Positions 45,701-60,100 of a stretch of 64,000 nt of DNA are shown here, piece after piece; the stretch's first letter is position 1, and every line of letters starts with the position of its first letter. The translations under genes and the position numbers were made by a program. This stretch comes from Dipylidium caninum (Eukaryota > Platyhelminthes > Cestoda > Cyclophyllidea > Dipylidiidae): assembly GCA_017562135.1 (NCBI GenBank), contig QEYB01001296.1, positions 124,001 to 188,000 of the forward strand, in the 5' to 3' direction. The notes beneath the pieces are model-generated. The model saw only the letters and a list, made by a program, of their open reading frames with translations, had not been told where the DNA came from and did no database searches.

Positions 45701-48700
45701 TTAAAAATTTTTATTAACACTGGTCATCCTCAACTGAGACGATTATAGTAAACTACTGTGAAGCCATTAAACAAATGGATTCAGACTTACCTCGAAAATC
45801 ACATATAAGCCATACAGATATGCTCCCACACAGCAAGCAACGGCCAGATCAAATACAGAGGATTTTAAGCTAAAAGTACCGAAGATGATTACTAAAAGAC
45901 CGTTCATCAAAAAAAATGCGGCTGATATCAAGGAATATTTGTACTTTGTAGAAGATAAGTGCATGGACTAAAGAGTGACAGAAAGAAGAAATCATTTGCT
46001 CAGCTGAAAGGGTGAAAAAGACGTTGAAATCATACAGTAAGTGTCCCCCCTAGTGGTTATGTCAAAAATCTGCCCGTACACAAACTAGCTTAAGGGAAAC
46101 CGCTATAATATTGGCATTATGTCATAGCATATAAATTACACAACTAATACATAAGCAGTCTCAAAAGACGAAGAAAGCACTAATTGCTAAGGTTCAGAAG
46201 GCGCATACCGATACACGACGATTTTTTGTGGTGTGACGCCAGTATAAAACACGACTTCTGGGTCTTTTCCAGCAGCTGAGAGCGTCGGCATTGAAGTGAC
46301 AGCACCAGATCCCGTTTCTCGTTGATACAACTTTGAGGGATTTTTAGCATTTTCTCCAGCAATAATTGGTTGATCCCTCGAGAAATGGTGCCGAGTGATG
46401 CGAACATCGAAAAGGTAAGAGCGTAAGTATTGCTCCAACGAATAGATGACACCGTTATTGCCCGATGTCTTCTTACCGGAATGATTGGGCGATACCGTAA
46501 GCAACTGAGAACTGCGGGGACCAAGCGTAAGAAAGTCCAAAAGGGCACCAGCAGACACACTAGTCGACCACTAAACAAATATGATGTGAAATAAGTTCGA
46601 CTTTCTTCTTGCAATCAACTCTCGGCCACAAAACTTGTCATAAAGAGAAAAGCATTGAAAAACAAATTTTCATTGCAAATATAGTGGCTTTACTAAAACG
46701 AATAGGAGAAAACATAGGATATACCGGTATATAAGGTGCCATAAAGCCGACTAGGAAAGGCGAAAACTCTCTTAGCTCAACTACAAAACATTCCTAAAAT
46801 GTGACAAAAAACTTCAATCTTAGAATTAGTTTCAATAACCGACCTCAAGAAACGTGATTTTAATTTATAAACCATGTAAACAATTACAGAAGAGTCAACA
46901 AATTGGAACTTCTTTGGACGTTGGTTCAGCAGCATCCGTGTCGAAAAGCAGGCGCGCTAAAGCTTCGGTCAAAACCCTCGCGTTCCGAGCAATAATTTCG
47001 GGCTTCACGGGACCCCAACAACCGCGAGGAGAAGTGGCAAAGCTGTGTAGAGGGCCCCCATCGAGAATTGAATTACGGAGATTATAGCTTGTTGGACTCG
47101 ACCAGGCAGACAATGTAGCGGTGTGCAGCCGGTAAAGAGCAAAGCGCTCATGCTCCCATGATAAGTCATAGTGATTAAGATTAATCTTTTTGTGTACTAC
47201 CTCAACTGTTGGTAAATTTGTAAGGTTAGCCAGAGGATGCAGTTTGACGGCTAGCTCAAAGGCAGATAGCAAGCGCTGGCCAAAGGTGCCTTCTCTAGGA
47301 AGTCGTGAGACATGAAGGTATAAGCGATTGTCCTCATTTACACCGAGGCCTTCCAGGTTTATTACTTGTTCAACGGAGTCGAATAAGGCTATATAATGGA
47401 AAATTTCATTCAGAGGTGCCAATGGACAAAAATGTTTCTCCCCAAATTGGTTAACACAAACTTTCGCTGAATCCAAATCATGAAGTAGTTAAGCAAGTCT
47501 TGAACATAATCTTCTAAAGGCTTCATCCATTCGAAATGGATTGTAAAGAGAAAGTAATACCTTATTACAAGCAAAAGCGCTATAACATACTCCTATGCAA
47601 GTTGACATTAATCACCCAACAGAAATTTGAAACGTAGGGGATGGATAGTCGTAGTTCAAAGAGGGGTAGTTACCTATAGCAGAGGTGTCCTCAGACATCA
47701 TCTCCAACCACCGCTTGGAACCCAAGTAATTGTAGTTCCCACCTCCAGTTAGGAGAAACAAAACATTATACCTATAAACGATAAAGTAGTCTAATAACGC
47801 GAATAATATCCGACTCACTTGGGTGTATTTTTAGAATCTATTAGTTGAGATAGCATCCGAGATGCTTCCAGTAGCACAACAACACCAGCCGCGTTTGAAT
47901 TAGCACCATAGGCGAGAGACTAAGCAATGATTATCAATAACTCATTATTGTTACAGGAATGGCCCCTCCGGCGTCGTAGTAAGCGGTCAAAATAATCGTA
48001 GGCCTTTTGGGACCGTGACTATTGGACGACAGCTGTCCCTCAATGTTAATCAACTCCACGCTTTTCATGGGGCGAGAATCCGGAGTATTAACAAAAGCTC
48101 GATAACCGGTTGAAAAAATGGAGCCAAGAAAGCCTAAGAATGGGTGAAATTTGTTGATGTTGCTACCAGGGTTATTTAACTCATCGGTACTGTAGGACAG
48201 TTTCTGTAGCATTTTATATATGTCTTCCATTTCATCACTGATTACTGTGAAATATATCGGCACTTGAAAACCTTCTTTTATTAAATGTGGCTCAATGCTT
48301 AGCCAGTGCTATAACAAAATGCCGAATGAAAATAACTTAATACCGCTAAAGAAGTCTCATCCCAATCACCGATCGGTAGAATCACAATTATTCCACCGGC
48401 ATTGTTGTCGATTGCAGACCTTATGCCCTCCAAAGTAAATTCCAACAACTTCATCAAAACACATTTTCTGGCATACGTTCTCGTGCTTAGTGTTTGAATG
48501 TCACAGGAGAGTAAAGAAGACCGACTCCCTAAGACAATGCACGCAATACGCTTTCATACCAACTTGAGAATTCCAGGTATCAAATTGTGTCAATCTGTAC
48601 ACCGTAAACTCCTGAGACGCTTTTGCTGGATCAATAGGTGATATGAAAATTGCAAAGGTCAACAATAAAAACATGCAACTATGTACAGGAGTTAATACAC

Positions 48701-48734
48701 TCATGTAAATTGCATTCGCCTCCGGAAGCCACAT
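45701..48734 (-). CDS. NCLN: Nicalin (BOS complex subunit NCLN), 9 exons
   Basis: Exons (minus): 48734-48560, 48528-48344, 48308-47955, 47919-47819, 47771-47674, 47466-46910, 46570-46209, 45869-45791, 45733-45701. They total 1944 nt, giving 647 aa (human 563). There is an N-terminal signal/anchor (CMFLLLTFAIFISP), then EFTVYRLTQFD, RKCVLMKLLEF and GIIVILP. The M28-peptidase-like lumenal domain includes YYDAGGAIP, LLTGGGNYNYLGSKRWLE, LPREGTF, WEHERFALYRL and DPEVVFY. It ends with one membrane helix (SSVFDLAVACCVGAYLYGLYV) and a very short tail. Nicalin is an ER membrane protein that acts with NOMO and TMEM147 in multipass membrane-protein insertion; its peptidase fold is inactive. The length excess lies mainly in exon 6, around EGLGVNEDN, and in exon 7. 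The first four introns are 31-47 bp. The exon 6 donor (GAA/GTTCCA) is weak and is the least certain junction. Confidence 0.93.
45710..45715 (-). terminator. Possible poly(A) signal inside the last NCLN codons
   Basis: AATAAA occurs within the final 33-nt exon, seven nt before the TAA stop codon, and there is no better hexamer just downstream. Confidence 0.4.
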
Positions 48735-51170
48735 AATGACGCCCCAAGCAAGGCTCTAGACCAACAACGGCACGAGGAGCTACAAATTAATGTTGGCATT
48801 TAAGATACGACCTTATCTCAGTTTTAAACATAAGGACATCACAACTTAGATATTACAATATTTTTCTGGCTGAGTTATATAAGAGACTAGTGGTTACAAA
48901 GGAAGAGAAAACAGAAGCAAAATAATGGTGCAAGCATACTGATTTCCCAGACCTTGCAGTGATACGATTACAGTTCCCACTCACGCTGTTTTATATAATA
49001 ATAATAAATAGATTTCACGATATAGGCAAAAAGTATGGTTAAATGGGCCTCAGTATTACAATATTCAAACTTCACATCAAAATTTGGTGAGCTTAGCGCA
49101 GCGAATTTTGTTCCCAATATCAGATTTTCAAGTATCTCTATAATAGATGCATAACTGGAGGCTTTTGTGTGACTTAATGGATCGCTTCGTCCAAATGATC
49201 AAACATTCTTTTTTTCTTTGGTTATCTATCGACATCCTTTTGAGGGTGCGAGGATATCTCAAGCGCAAACATTAGGAATTTTTCTCCTCCAATGCAGTAA
49301 TAAATTGTCACAATGTAAATAAAGCTGCTAGAACTAAAAAACTCCTAGGTGTCTCGACATTTTTACGTTCATTGATTATGGGCTCGACGAAACACCGTAT
49401 TGCCAAATATCATTCACTTACCATGCCTTTTTGTGGGCTGCTGATACGACTTCCCCAAAAGTAATATTTGATCTATCATGAAGTCACGATTTACGTACAT
49501 TTTAGCGACCACTATTGTGTGTTTGTGAAAACACTCTTTGTGACCTACATAATCTATTTTACTTGGGCGTCCCTTGTACTAAATCTGATGCCGTACCACA
49601 ACTCGGAAAGCATGACTTTTCAAACATTCCTCCAACCCTCTAACAGTCATATTGGTCGCGAAACGGGAACCGCATTTTTACGTCAGCAGGACAAATTCCG
49701 CATTGATGGCGGCCAGATTGTCCATTGACACTCAGATACCAACATAAGTCTTTTTATTGTACACCTCAGTGACATTATGCAGACTATTAGAAATTTGTAG
49801 CAAAGTGACATGTCTCTGCATATAAAAATTCCCACAAGACGGTCGCCATAGTGGAAAAAGGGTAAAACTACATAGTTCGTTGCTCCATGTCACAGTCGTC
49901 CTGGGCCGAAAAATATGCAGAATAACCATCCGTATACCATATTAAACTATGTTTCAACGTAATAAAACTAAATTGCCTCCATTTTCGACTTCAGGCGGCT
50001 GGTGAGTTTAAATTCCTCCGATGCTTCTTATCTCCACACCTCAAAAGAATTGGTGCTAGTCGAAACAGGAACCAAAACGAAGCTCTTCGAAACAAACGAT
50101 CTGCTTCATACCAGCTTCTTATGATCACGGAGAAGTATATTTTCATTGTCAACACCGATTGCCCAAAAGAATAGACAGGGTATTATTGTTATCAATTCAA
50201 CTTCACGGAGGTCAAGCGGGCGGCTAAGAACTTAGCAATCAAATGCAAATAAATTAGTAACAAAGCCTTTCAACCACATTCTCCCCAAATGGAAATTATG
50301 CAAAATGAGATGTGCCTTCCCCCGCTTTCGTATGCTATGATTTACGAAGTGTGAATAGCAAAAATATCAGTGGTCTAGTAATGGTTATCGAAATCGGATT
50401 ACATTGCATCAGAGATGGCTGAATGGACATAAGCTTTTAAAAGATAGTGGCATCTACAAGTACATGTGGCCAAATTTTCCTCCGCGATGTTATTGTTTAG
50501 TCATTGAGTTTTCGAAACCAACACTATAGTTTGGACTGATTAGTTTCCCTCACGTTGAGTCAAAGAACTGCCTTAAGTTACAACAGTTATTTGCGGAGTT
50601 TTTCTTTAACATTTAGTCGCAGAGGGCCGGGTGACTCATAATGATAAGTGACTTTATAAAACAACCTAATAATTTTTGTATACGGGATTTCGACAGTTAA
50701 CTATATTAGTATAAAATTTGGCTTTAACTGCCTGCGCAAACTCTTTATTTTCATCACCATACGCGTAGGTTTGAAAGGCGCCTTTAACGGCATTTCATTC
50801 CAAGCAAACATTACCTCGGTGTCAATGAATTAGTTAGGACACTACAGTATAATAAAGGGTACAAGTGATCAACCGTTGGCAAACTGGGAACCTAAAGGAC
50901 GGCGGAAAATACATGCGAATGAACAGAGATTTCCCTTAGCAGATACCAAAAAGCAATGTTTTACTTCGTAGTCAAGGCCATTCAAATTTGTAATTATTAT
51001 ATAAACAAGTACCAAAAATTTATTAGTCTAAATAACTTTGTTTGCAGTAATAAACCGTCTTTTTTGAAAAAATTAATTTACAACCTTATGATATTTGACG
51101 TATTAGCGTTTTAATTATTAAAAAGTAACTCTTTGGCCTTGCGAAACTCGCCGCACTCATTGAGTGAAAG
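48735..51170. other. Divergent spacer NCLN / ferlin
   Basis: 2.4 kb of AT-rich sequence between two head-to-head genes. Frames such as 49468-49728 (+) and 49732-49929 (-) are short and unlike known proteins. It should contain both promoters; no motif stands out. Confidence 0.5.
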
Positions 51171-54100
51171 ATGCTGCGGATACAGGTTGAGAGAGCAACT
51201 AACTTAAAAAATGTGGAGTTAATTGGGAAAAGCGATCCATACTGCAGGATTGAATTTAAGGGTATGCAAATCGGCAATTAAAGTTTTGTGCATTTTGCAA
51301 ATATATTGTGAACAGAGTAATTTCATAAATATCCTTCTTGTTCATCCGATCAGCTTCATTTTGTCCCCTCTTCAAGTTTTGCCCGATTATAATGATGGTG
51401 TTAGCTGAAATCAAGCCTAACTGATGTTTACAATTGTGGAATTGAGTAAATAATTTTGGAGCGTAAACCTCACCTCTCTGTTTATTTCAAATATCATTAT
51501 GTTGTTCTCCCTGCCTTACTTTGTAATTCTTGAAATTTCTTTAATTTTCTCTTGAATCCAACCTGTTCTCAAGTTTTTAGTCCTGACATATGTTTATTAG
51601 CAGTGTTTGCGTTTAGCCTCCATCAGCCCCTCTAAAATGTTTAAATGTTGTATGGGTCATGCGTCACTCAAAACTTTGCTTATAGGCGAGAAGAAAAAGA
51701 CTAAACATATCAACGACAGTCTTGATCCCGAATGGAATGAGGTATGTTATTAAACAAATTTCGGCGCTTACTGTTGCAGAACATAGAATTCGATTTGAAA
51801 GGCGAGCCGCTACTTCCAGATGATAAGCTCGACATTAGAGTTTTCGATCATGACGATGTTTCTGTTGATAAGTAAGTGATTTCATTTTCTAGTTGTAACG
51901 CAATGCTTATATTCATTTTTCAAGTCAGTTATGGCAATGTTACCAATAATAAGGATTATTATAATGGCAAAAATATACTATTTCCAAGAAGAACCTTGTT
52001 TAAGCATATAATATTGTATAACAAATGCTTAGGTTTATGGGAAAGGTGTCTGTGGCCCTTGGACCTTTCATTACCGGGGAAAAAGAAAAAAAGGAATCCC
52101 TAACTCTGAATGACAAAAATGATCGGCCCACGCAGGTATATATTTATTAACAGTGGTGTTCAAGTGATGCCGCCGTTCGTAATATTTTCACACTGACGTT
52201 TGTTGAGAAAGTTTTATACTCTCGTCGAGTTACTGCTCTTTTAAATTCTGAGTGTATCAGGGAATTATGAACCAAATTTTTTAAGAACATAAGTTGTTTG
52301 ATGGCTTAATTATCATTATTGACTTGTTTCTAGACCTTTTTTGCTCGACCCATTACTAATAGTTACGCGTTGCCTGGACAGAGTAACGACTAAGTCAATA
52401 AATTGCAGTTCATATGTGAAAGACGTCTTAAATGCGTATGGTTTGGTGAGGTATCCGAGTATTTAACTCATTCTTTAGTGCTGATTTTAACAAACCCTAT
52501 AACTTTCCTTATGGTTCGAACTTAATGTGTTCGACGTTCACGCAGGTTTCATCGCCCCCTTAATTTATGAGAAAGAGGGGAAAATTACTACTTTAGTGTA
52601 TTCGGTTGACATATTGAAGTAGGCAGAGGTGGGATGCCAATAATTTTGATAGAATTTTAATCAGCGCCTGAAGTTTAAGAGTTGAGACAGGTTACATGAA
52701 GAATAATGGTGAAGGCATGATTAAGTGCCTTTCCCTTTAAATAATTTATATATTAAGTAATGTTTTTTCATTGGCTTCTATTTTCCTCATTTTAGACAAC
52801 AGTGCATACGTTATCAAGATATTATACGTAGTAGCTTAATAAAATTTGCAGTTAGATTTTATCAATACTACTAACCTTTTCAGCGCTAGAGAAATGCACC
52901 CCTACGTTTCGAATTAGCCAAACGTTGTGATAATTTTGGTTTCGCTAGCTACATTCCCTACCGACTGATGACAAGTGCTTTTTCATGGCTTATAAGCTGA
53001 ATACGTATATATGTTCAAGGGGATAAACTCATCTTTCTTGCTTTCTTGTCCTTGATGTTAGTTTAGTGTGTTAACTCCTTATCTCCGTATGTTTAAGAAA
53101 GAATTTGCCTCTTCTAGCAAAACATCCAACTCGTAATTTCCTACGAACCACCAGCCCAGGGAGGTGCAACTGGAAGTGGTGGAGGTGAGTTGTCTACGCC
53201 AACCTTCAGATAATTTTAGTGAAGAGTATTTTTCAAAGTGCGACAGAGTGCAATGAAAAAAAATTGGTAATAAGTACCATTCCCATGACTCGCAATTAAC
53301 CTAACCGGCATGGGAGACCACTCTAACTGAAACGTAAATCAAAACATATATATGTAGGTTGGTCGCCTCAGGCAATCCGCACAAAGGTTCATACCTTTAT
53401 CAAGGGGCTTACAACCGATTAGTTGTACGCAGAGCATTTCGTCCGCGTGCATTGGCTCACTCTAATTCTATTTTGAACATGGCCAAACTTGGTCTCCTTT
53501 CACATCCTTTGCATTCGACCAATGGGGGTGGTGCATCCGCCTCCGGCAGTCGATCATTTACTGGGTAGACGCCTAGGCCACGAGTTTTATGCAAAGCCGC
53601 AACTTTTCGTTATTTGCCATTCGGAGATTTGACAGTGGATGAGTGGGGTGTTTTTAGAAAGATCAGAAAAGGTCCCAACCAGCGAGGTGCACACGGGTTT
53701 GCATGTTTATTCATGCAAGTTGCTCCTAAACAAACGCGAATACCCCAAGGACGTACTGTGTCTGCCATACGCATGAATCCCGCTATTTCGGCATCCAAAA
53801 TCCACTTTCCCTATGTCACAGCTTTGAAAACATGAAGCGCACATTCCCGTTTGATTTCCTAAGATGCAGTCCTATCTTCACTGCGCTTTAGACCCTTCTT
53901 CTTATTTTACACACTTTGTTGACGCGGCTTGGCATCATAACGGTGCTATACTCCTATATCAAACTGATCTAGATCTGTAGTACAAAAATTCTTCTTGCCC
54001 ACTCACCAAGAGTAACATTATGAAAGGACTTTTTACTGATAAATCATTTTAGTGTACAATGAAAAACAAGATGTTCATTTAAAATCATATTGCCGGACAG

Positions 54101-57100
54101 ACCCCATTACTACGGCTAGATTAAGCGTGCCTTTGGTGTTTATGTGTTAATAACACGCATCAAAAGAGATTTCCCCGTTCCCATTACCTTCTAGTATCGC
54201 TGCACTGCTGCAAATGGGCCCCTTTTAATGACAGGTAGTTAATCCCTCTCTGCGAAATTGACCATGAGCAACATTCATTTAATACATTGAGAAATTTGAC
54301 GTCAAGAGACTATTGTATTGACGGTCATGGTATAAACCTAACAGCCAAATACTCCCTTACTCCGCCTCTGCATTCACCCAGCCACTAATTTGTAGAAGAT
54401 CTCTGAGAGTTCAAACAAACTGTCGCAATTTGGCACACGCCGCATCTACCTGATCTCCCATGGTTAGTGAAGTTCATTTGTTAAACGTTTAATCTCGCAA
54501 CTCGCTACATATTTACAGGGGATAAGCCATTTCATTGCATGTGGGCAAAACCAAATTTGAGATTGTTTGTCCTGGCGCGCGAGTCCACTGACTGTCCTCT
54601 GATCAAGGTAGAAACAAACACGCCCATTTGGGCCTTAAATCATTTAAAATTCGCGCGACGGTGTTTCTGCCCTTAAAGCCATGATCAGCGGTAACCTACC
54701 AGCAGATCGCTAGCTGCCCAGAACTGTAGTCTCAGGCTCACAGGAATGCAGAGAAAGTAGAAACATTCATGAGTACTCGTTGTCTTCCATTATGCTTTGT
54801 CCAGGAGGCTTATCGCCTTTATCCCCCATGTTAGTCTGTTAAAAGTGTCTCACTGATGCCGGGGCAGCCCATCGTCCAAGCAAACACCATTCGTTTTCCC
54901 CGAGTAAAGTATCAGGCTGTCATGCCAGGGTACCACGATTTTCATGTACAAAATTATTTAGATTCAAACACTATTTATCTAAAGGTTTGCCATTTAACCC
55001 CTAAAAATTATGAGGCTCGTTGGCGAACTCTTTCCTTCGGGTTTGCTTTTTCGCAGCCACGAACCAGAACCGGCGATGGCCGCAAAGCATCACCTGTGGT
55101 GTTCGAGGATGCACGCCTAGACGAGGGTCCGTGGGCCCTTTGCTGAGTTGCAAGCCACTTGCCTCTACCCCCCACTTGGTGCCATTTTAAGCAGGAGTAC
55201 CAACATATCCGAAAAATTCGGTAGCCGTACTCCGAAGGCCTGCCCCAGACACTGTAACAAACATTGTTGCCAGTGGTATTTGCGATAGTGGGCAGGTTGT
55301 CAGATTCCGTCCTGGTTTGGTTGCGGCACAAATACTTGGACAGGAATTAGGGCACCACAGGGTCTTTTTGCCGTGTTCATATTAACGGCAAGTATGAAAA
55401 GGCGACTTCAAACCTCATATCAAATGCTTTCTGACTTATACTCTCATTCGTGCTTTTTGCTTCCATATGCACACACAAAAGACTAACACGAGTGTGTGAA
55501 ACTTGACTTCATTGTGCACCCCCAAGAGACAATTCTCGCCTTCATCCATTCACTAAAGGAAAACGACTCACCATCACTCAATATTGTGTAACCATGAGAT
55601 TGAAGAAGAGAAGAGAGGCGTGGCAGAAAGTGTTACTATGGCAATACTTTCGACAAAGCGAGGAAGATGTAATAAATTATGTGGGTTACTCCGCAGGCAT
55701 CAGGTTTTGCGTCGTAGACAGGGAATAAAGAGGCTCAGTCACCTGATCGTCCCCTTTCCACCCGTCGGTGGCCAGCGTTGCTCTCCAAGCTGAAATCCAA
55801 AGTCAAATAGACATTGTTTGGCAGATAATCTCTTCCAGCCACGTCTGTCCCGCACTTGCCGCCATGGGTGCAGAGACGCTCGTGGGGCTCCTGACTTACT
55901 TCCTATTTTGTAGCTGCTGGGCAAGGGGGAGCCGGTGAAGGCGGGGAGGCTGTGCCTGCGGCCGCCGGCGTAACTGCGAGCGAAAAGAGCGGTGATGTGT
56001 CCGACCTCCTGCCTGCTATTGACAAATCCTATTCGACGAAAGTACAAGACTTCCAGGTATCTACTTAACTCTCTTTTAAAAGAGTGCACTCCTCCATCTG
56101 CCGTTTATTCAAAATATATTTACGAGTTAGTGGAGAATAAGGCCCCATAAGAGACACCTTCGTTTCTTATTCGAATAAAGTGCATTGTTAACCGCACGTG
56201 AGTGCGTTTCGGAAGCTAGTGAAAGGCGAATCCATCCTTGTCCCAGCTGAATGTATGATGTGCACATATCCTCTTTCGGATCTGACAGTGACGGCGATTC
56301 CCAGTTGAGGGGAAACGTCCTGCTGGCGTTGAAAAAGAGTCATTCGCATAAATCCTACATGAACTCATGATTGCTCCTCCTATTTTGGTTTTGTGGGTAT
56401 ACTTTAACCACACCGTTGGGCATATCCTCTGCTCTAGTATCAAGAGCCAAGTGAAGAGCATTAAAATAAAGCGTCAGTGACCACTACCTCAATGTCAGCG
56501 GGTGCGTGATGAACAGCGATGGAGTCCAAATGCCGTCTCGGACGGCCTGCGACAAAACGCCAGGTTTGTAGCTCCTTCCAGACTTCCTGTCCACGTCGCA
56601 GCCATTTGTCCGCCCTGGCCAAGGCGTGTCGTCAAAGTCGCGAGGGCATGGAGCGTGTGTCGGTAAATTCATGCCCTCGCTGGAGTCACTGGATGGTGAC
56701 CTCTGCTCCTCCGGCGCTTGCCGTGAAGTCGCAATGGGTCAGCGCTCCTTAGAGGACGCTTGTGAAATCATACATACCAACCCGATTGCCAAGAAAGTGT
56801 GTTTTCTTCTGTCATGGTAATGCAACTGTGCATACGCTCAGTCATGTGTGGCCTTCACTTGCACCTTTCAAAATCACTCGTTATCTAGTATGGCGTCTAT
56901 CAGTCATGGCGGTTGGCACAGTCTTACTTCTCCTTTAAGTGGATGCCTACTACCGCTCTAATTCAATTACTCTGTTACGAGCGTATCACCCGCCCTGTTT
57001 CACATTTACAAGCACTTGTAGGTTCGGCATTAAATGCCCGACAAATGCTTGAAGAGGACAGTAGAAAAGGGGCAAGTGCGCGTTAACCACCAGTGAAAGG

Positions 57101-60100
57101 CTCTGCTGCTATTTTGTTGTCTGTTGAGAGGGGTCCCATTCCTTGGTGCGTCGCCAGCAAACTGGAACAGTTACTGAATGAATGCACGTGTTAGCAACAG
57201 GGAGGGAGGTGAATCTCTCTCTACTAGTCCTCCCATTTACCCCAACGACAGTCGTTTGTTTCCAGCAGCTGCGTGTCTCAACGGTTGGGTTTTTTTTCCA
57301 TTTGATTCATGAATCACCGCGTCAGTATAAGTGCGTGTACGTGCAAGGTTTTCTGCCTGTATGTGTGCTCTGCACCCATTTGCATTGGCTCATGATGCCC
57401 TAAAGAATGCATTACTTGAGGAGACACTTTGGTGTGCGCGTACAGTCGGTAATTTCCGAGTGTGCCACTTAAGTGAGTCTTCTGCTGCCATGACAGCGAT
57501 AGAGTGCCCTAATCAAAGCTTTTCGAACCACCGTCGCGCGGTCTTGCCAATAGGCGTGTAAATGTGGTTTCCCGTTATTGTGGCGGCTGTTCTGTATACT
57601 CTTGGTTCGTATTGTTGATAACTGGCTTGGATGCCTTCACCTCAGAGGAATTCCTGCTGACACACAAACTGCCGTTCCAACACATCCTAAAGACAGCACA
57701 CGGCGGCGGAGAAAAAATTGTGGCGGACGAGCCGGAGAGAATCTTTTCCTCTGTTGCAAATGACGTGCCACTTGTCCCCAAAACCCCCTCTTTTCCAAAC
57801 TGCGCAATCGAATTTCCCCTCTTTACTCAAGTAGTGTATAAGTCGACCGGTGCACTAAAAGGCTTTCTGACATCGTCACAAACCTCTGATAAAACAACTC
57901 GGGGGACGAGTTTGTACCGTCTCAGCTAGCATATCTACTAGTCACATCATCGCGCGAAACAGTCCGAAAATGTGACACTTCACCAAGCGGGATGTAGAGG
58001 TTTCCCATGAGGCAGCATGTAAACGCGAAGACGGCAGTCGGAGAGGTAGCGTAACACCGCCATTACCTGGTCTCTAGTGGACTGCAGCGATATTTCCGCG
58101 AAAGGCCGTGCAGTGCCCCGAGTTGCCCTCCCAACAGGAGGTCGTGGCCCGTGGCACGCGGCCGTCCATGCCGAAAGGTGGATGGCCCCTGTCTGCGAGT
58201 AAGAAATGTCCACACTAAGTAGCAAATTCTCTGCCACCTCGCCGTGTTCTCCACCCATTCCAAATTTATACAAGATTTCGGCCAAAACGCTTACTTAGAA
58301 GGTGCATTTCGGCGTGTACCCTCAAGGCAGAGACGGAAAGATAACCTTAAGCGAAGAGTTACTCGAATCATCTGAAAAATCTTTTACGAACCCATTGATT
58401 TCCGCCACTTTGGAACCCTGATTTTTCACACAACTTCCTCGTCAAACTCACAGAACGCCTATTTATAAATTAACAGTTTAACTTGATCGGGAAAGATATT
58501 TCTGTCACATGGGTGAAAGCACTTGTGAAAAGCTCGATTCCTCGGACTTAAAATTAACAGTCCCAATTTGAGTCTGCTCTTGAGAGTACCCAGACAACGG
58601 AGAACAGCACGACGGAGTGACTAAGCTTAAGGGATTTTAAATTTTCCTGCTCTTACTAAAATCACTGGATAAGCGATGTGAGAAGGGGTGTAGACGTCCT
58701 TTAACTCACTCAAGACTTGGTGCTGAGAAAAGTTCCAACTTGGAAACAGATGACAATGGCCATCTTCTCCTTCACCTCATCTGCTTGAGGAAATGCCGCT
58801 GCAATCTGTAAGGGAGACTTTCTTTCCTATCAACGGGTTCTTAAGCGAATCGCATTCGCAACAGGCGACCGTTAATGGGGGTGTCAAATAGTGCGTTTTC
58901 TACACACTTCTGCATAAGTTGAGGCAGAGAGATTATGAGAGCCAAGTCCACTGTTCCCAGTCGGACTTAGAGAGACACACTTGTGCCCACGACTTGAGGC
59001 GACTAAGGTTCAATGTCCATCCTAAGATCCGAGCCATTTTTATGCCTTTCTGCCCTGTTCACTTGTGTGCTGGGTTTGGTGACGATATGCCTCACGTGAC
59101 CAGCTTCCACAATACATTCGCGGTGTGATTTTCCCTTGTCACTTAAGAAGATGAGTGTGGATTCCGTAACCCGCCTCCTTCTGCTCTGACTCAGTCCACT
59201 TTGGCGGATTGCGTGAGCTGATGTTTGGCTCGCTTGGATGACTGACTGTGCTGCATGGATGATGGAGCCTCTGCCTACTATTTTGATGATTTGAGTCAAT
59301 ATCGCCCCTCTCTAATGCAACCTAATGAATACATTGAATAGGCTTGGAAGAGTGAAAAACAGAAACAGCGTATTGCCCCCTAATAGCACTGACTGTGTTT
59401 GGTTAACAGCACCGGGAGCCGAAACAGGCTTGATGTGCCAAAAGTAACGTCCCCATTTGGAAAAGTACCAAGACTTCGGTGGACAAACGACACATTTTCG
59501 TGAAAGAGGTCCGTTAATATGAAGAAGGCTCACCCGCATATCGGGTGGACTTATTTCGGTACCCATAAGTAGACTGTGCCTGAGAGAGTATTAACATGCG
59601 GCTCGCACATCAGAATGAAATAAAATCTGGTAAATTTCTTGGGAGGTGCCACAGGTAACCGCCGTGTGCGATGAAGGTAACTGTACAGCACGGTAGTTAG
59701 AGTGGCTGTGACAGGAGGTGCGGCTACTGGAGTAAGGCCGGACACTGGAACTCAGGGGGGCGGAAGATAACAGGCATTTACCTTCGCATTTCAGGTTCGT
59801 GTGCGCATCCACGAGGCGCGTCAGTTGCCCGGCGCGAATATTTCACCGCTCTGCAAGGTCGTATGCTGGAACCAGACGCAGATAACAGCGGTTAGACATT
59901 CCACGAATTCGCCCTTCTGGGGAAAAACTTTTTTCTTCAATTTTCACGTCTCGCCAGCTGATCTGTTCCAGCAAAACATTGTGTTCGGAGTGTACAACTC
60001 ACGAAAAACTGCGGTCCGACGCCTTCATTGGCAGCTTTGAACTGAACCTTGCAGCAGTCTACGAAAATCACAACCATGCGATCATGCACAAGTGGCTCCT

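Noticed and set aside
49384..49395. CGAAAC resembling the 3' part of a hammerhead ribozyme
   Set aside because: There is no CTGATGA partner upstream within range.
54856..55331. Overlapping ORFs on both strands in ferlin intron 5
   Set aside because: They are dense ORFs in GC-rich intronic sequence without any domain; treated as chance or decayed repeat.
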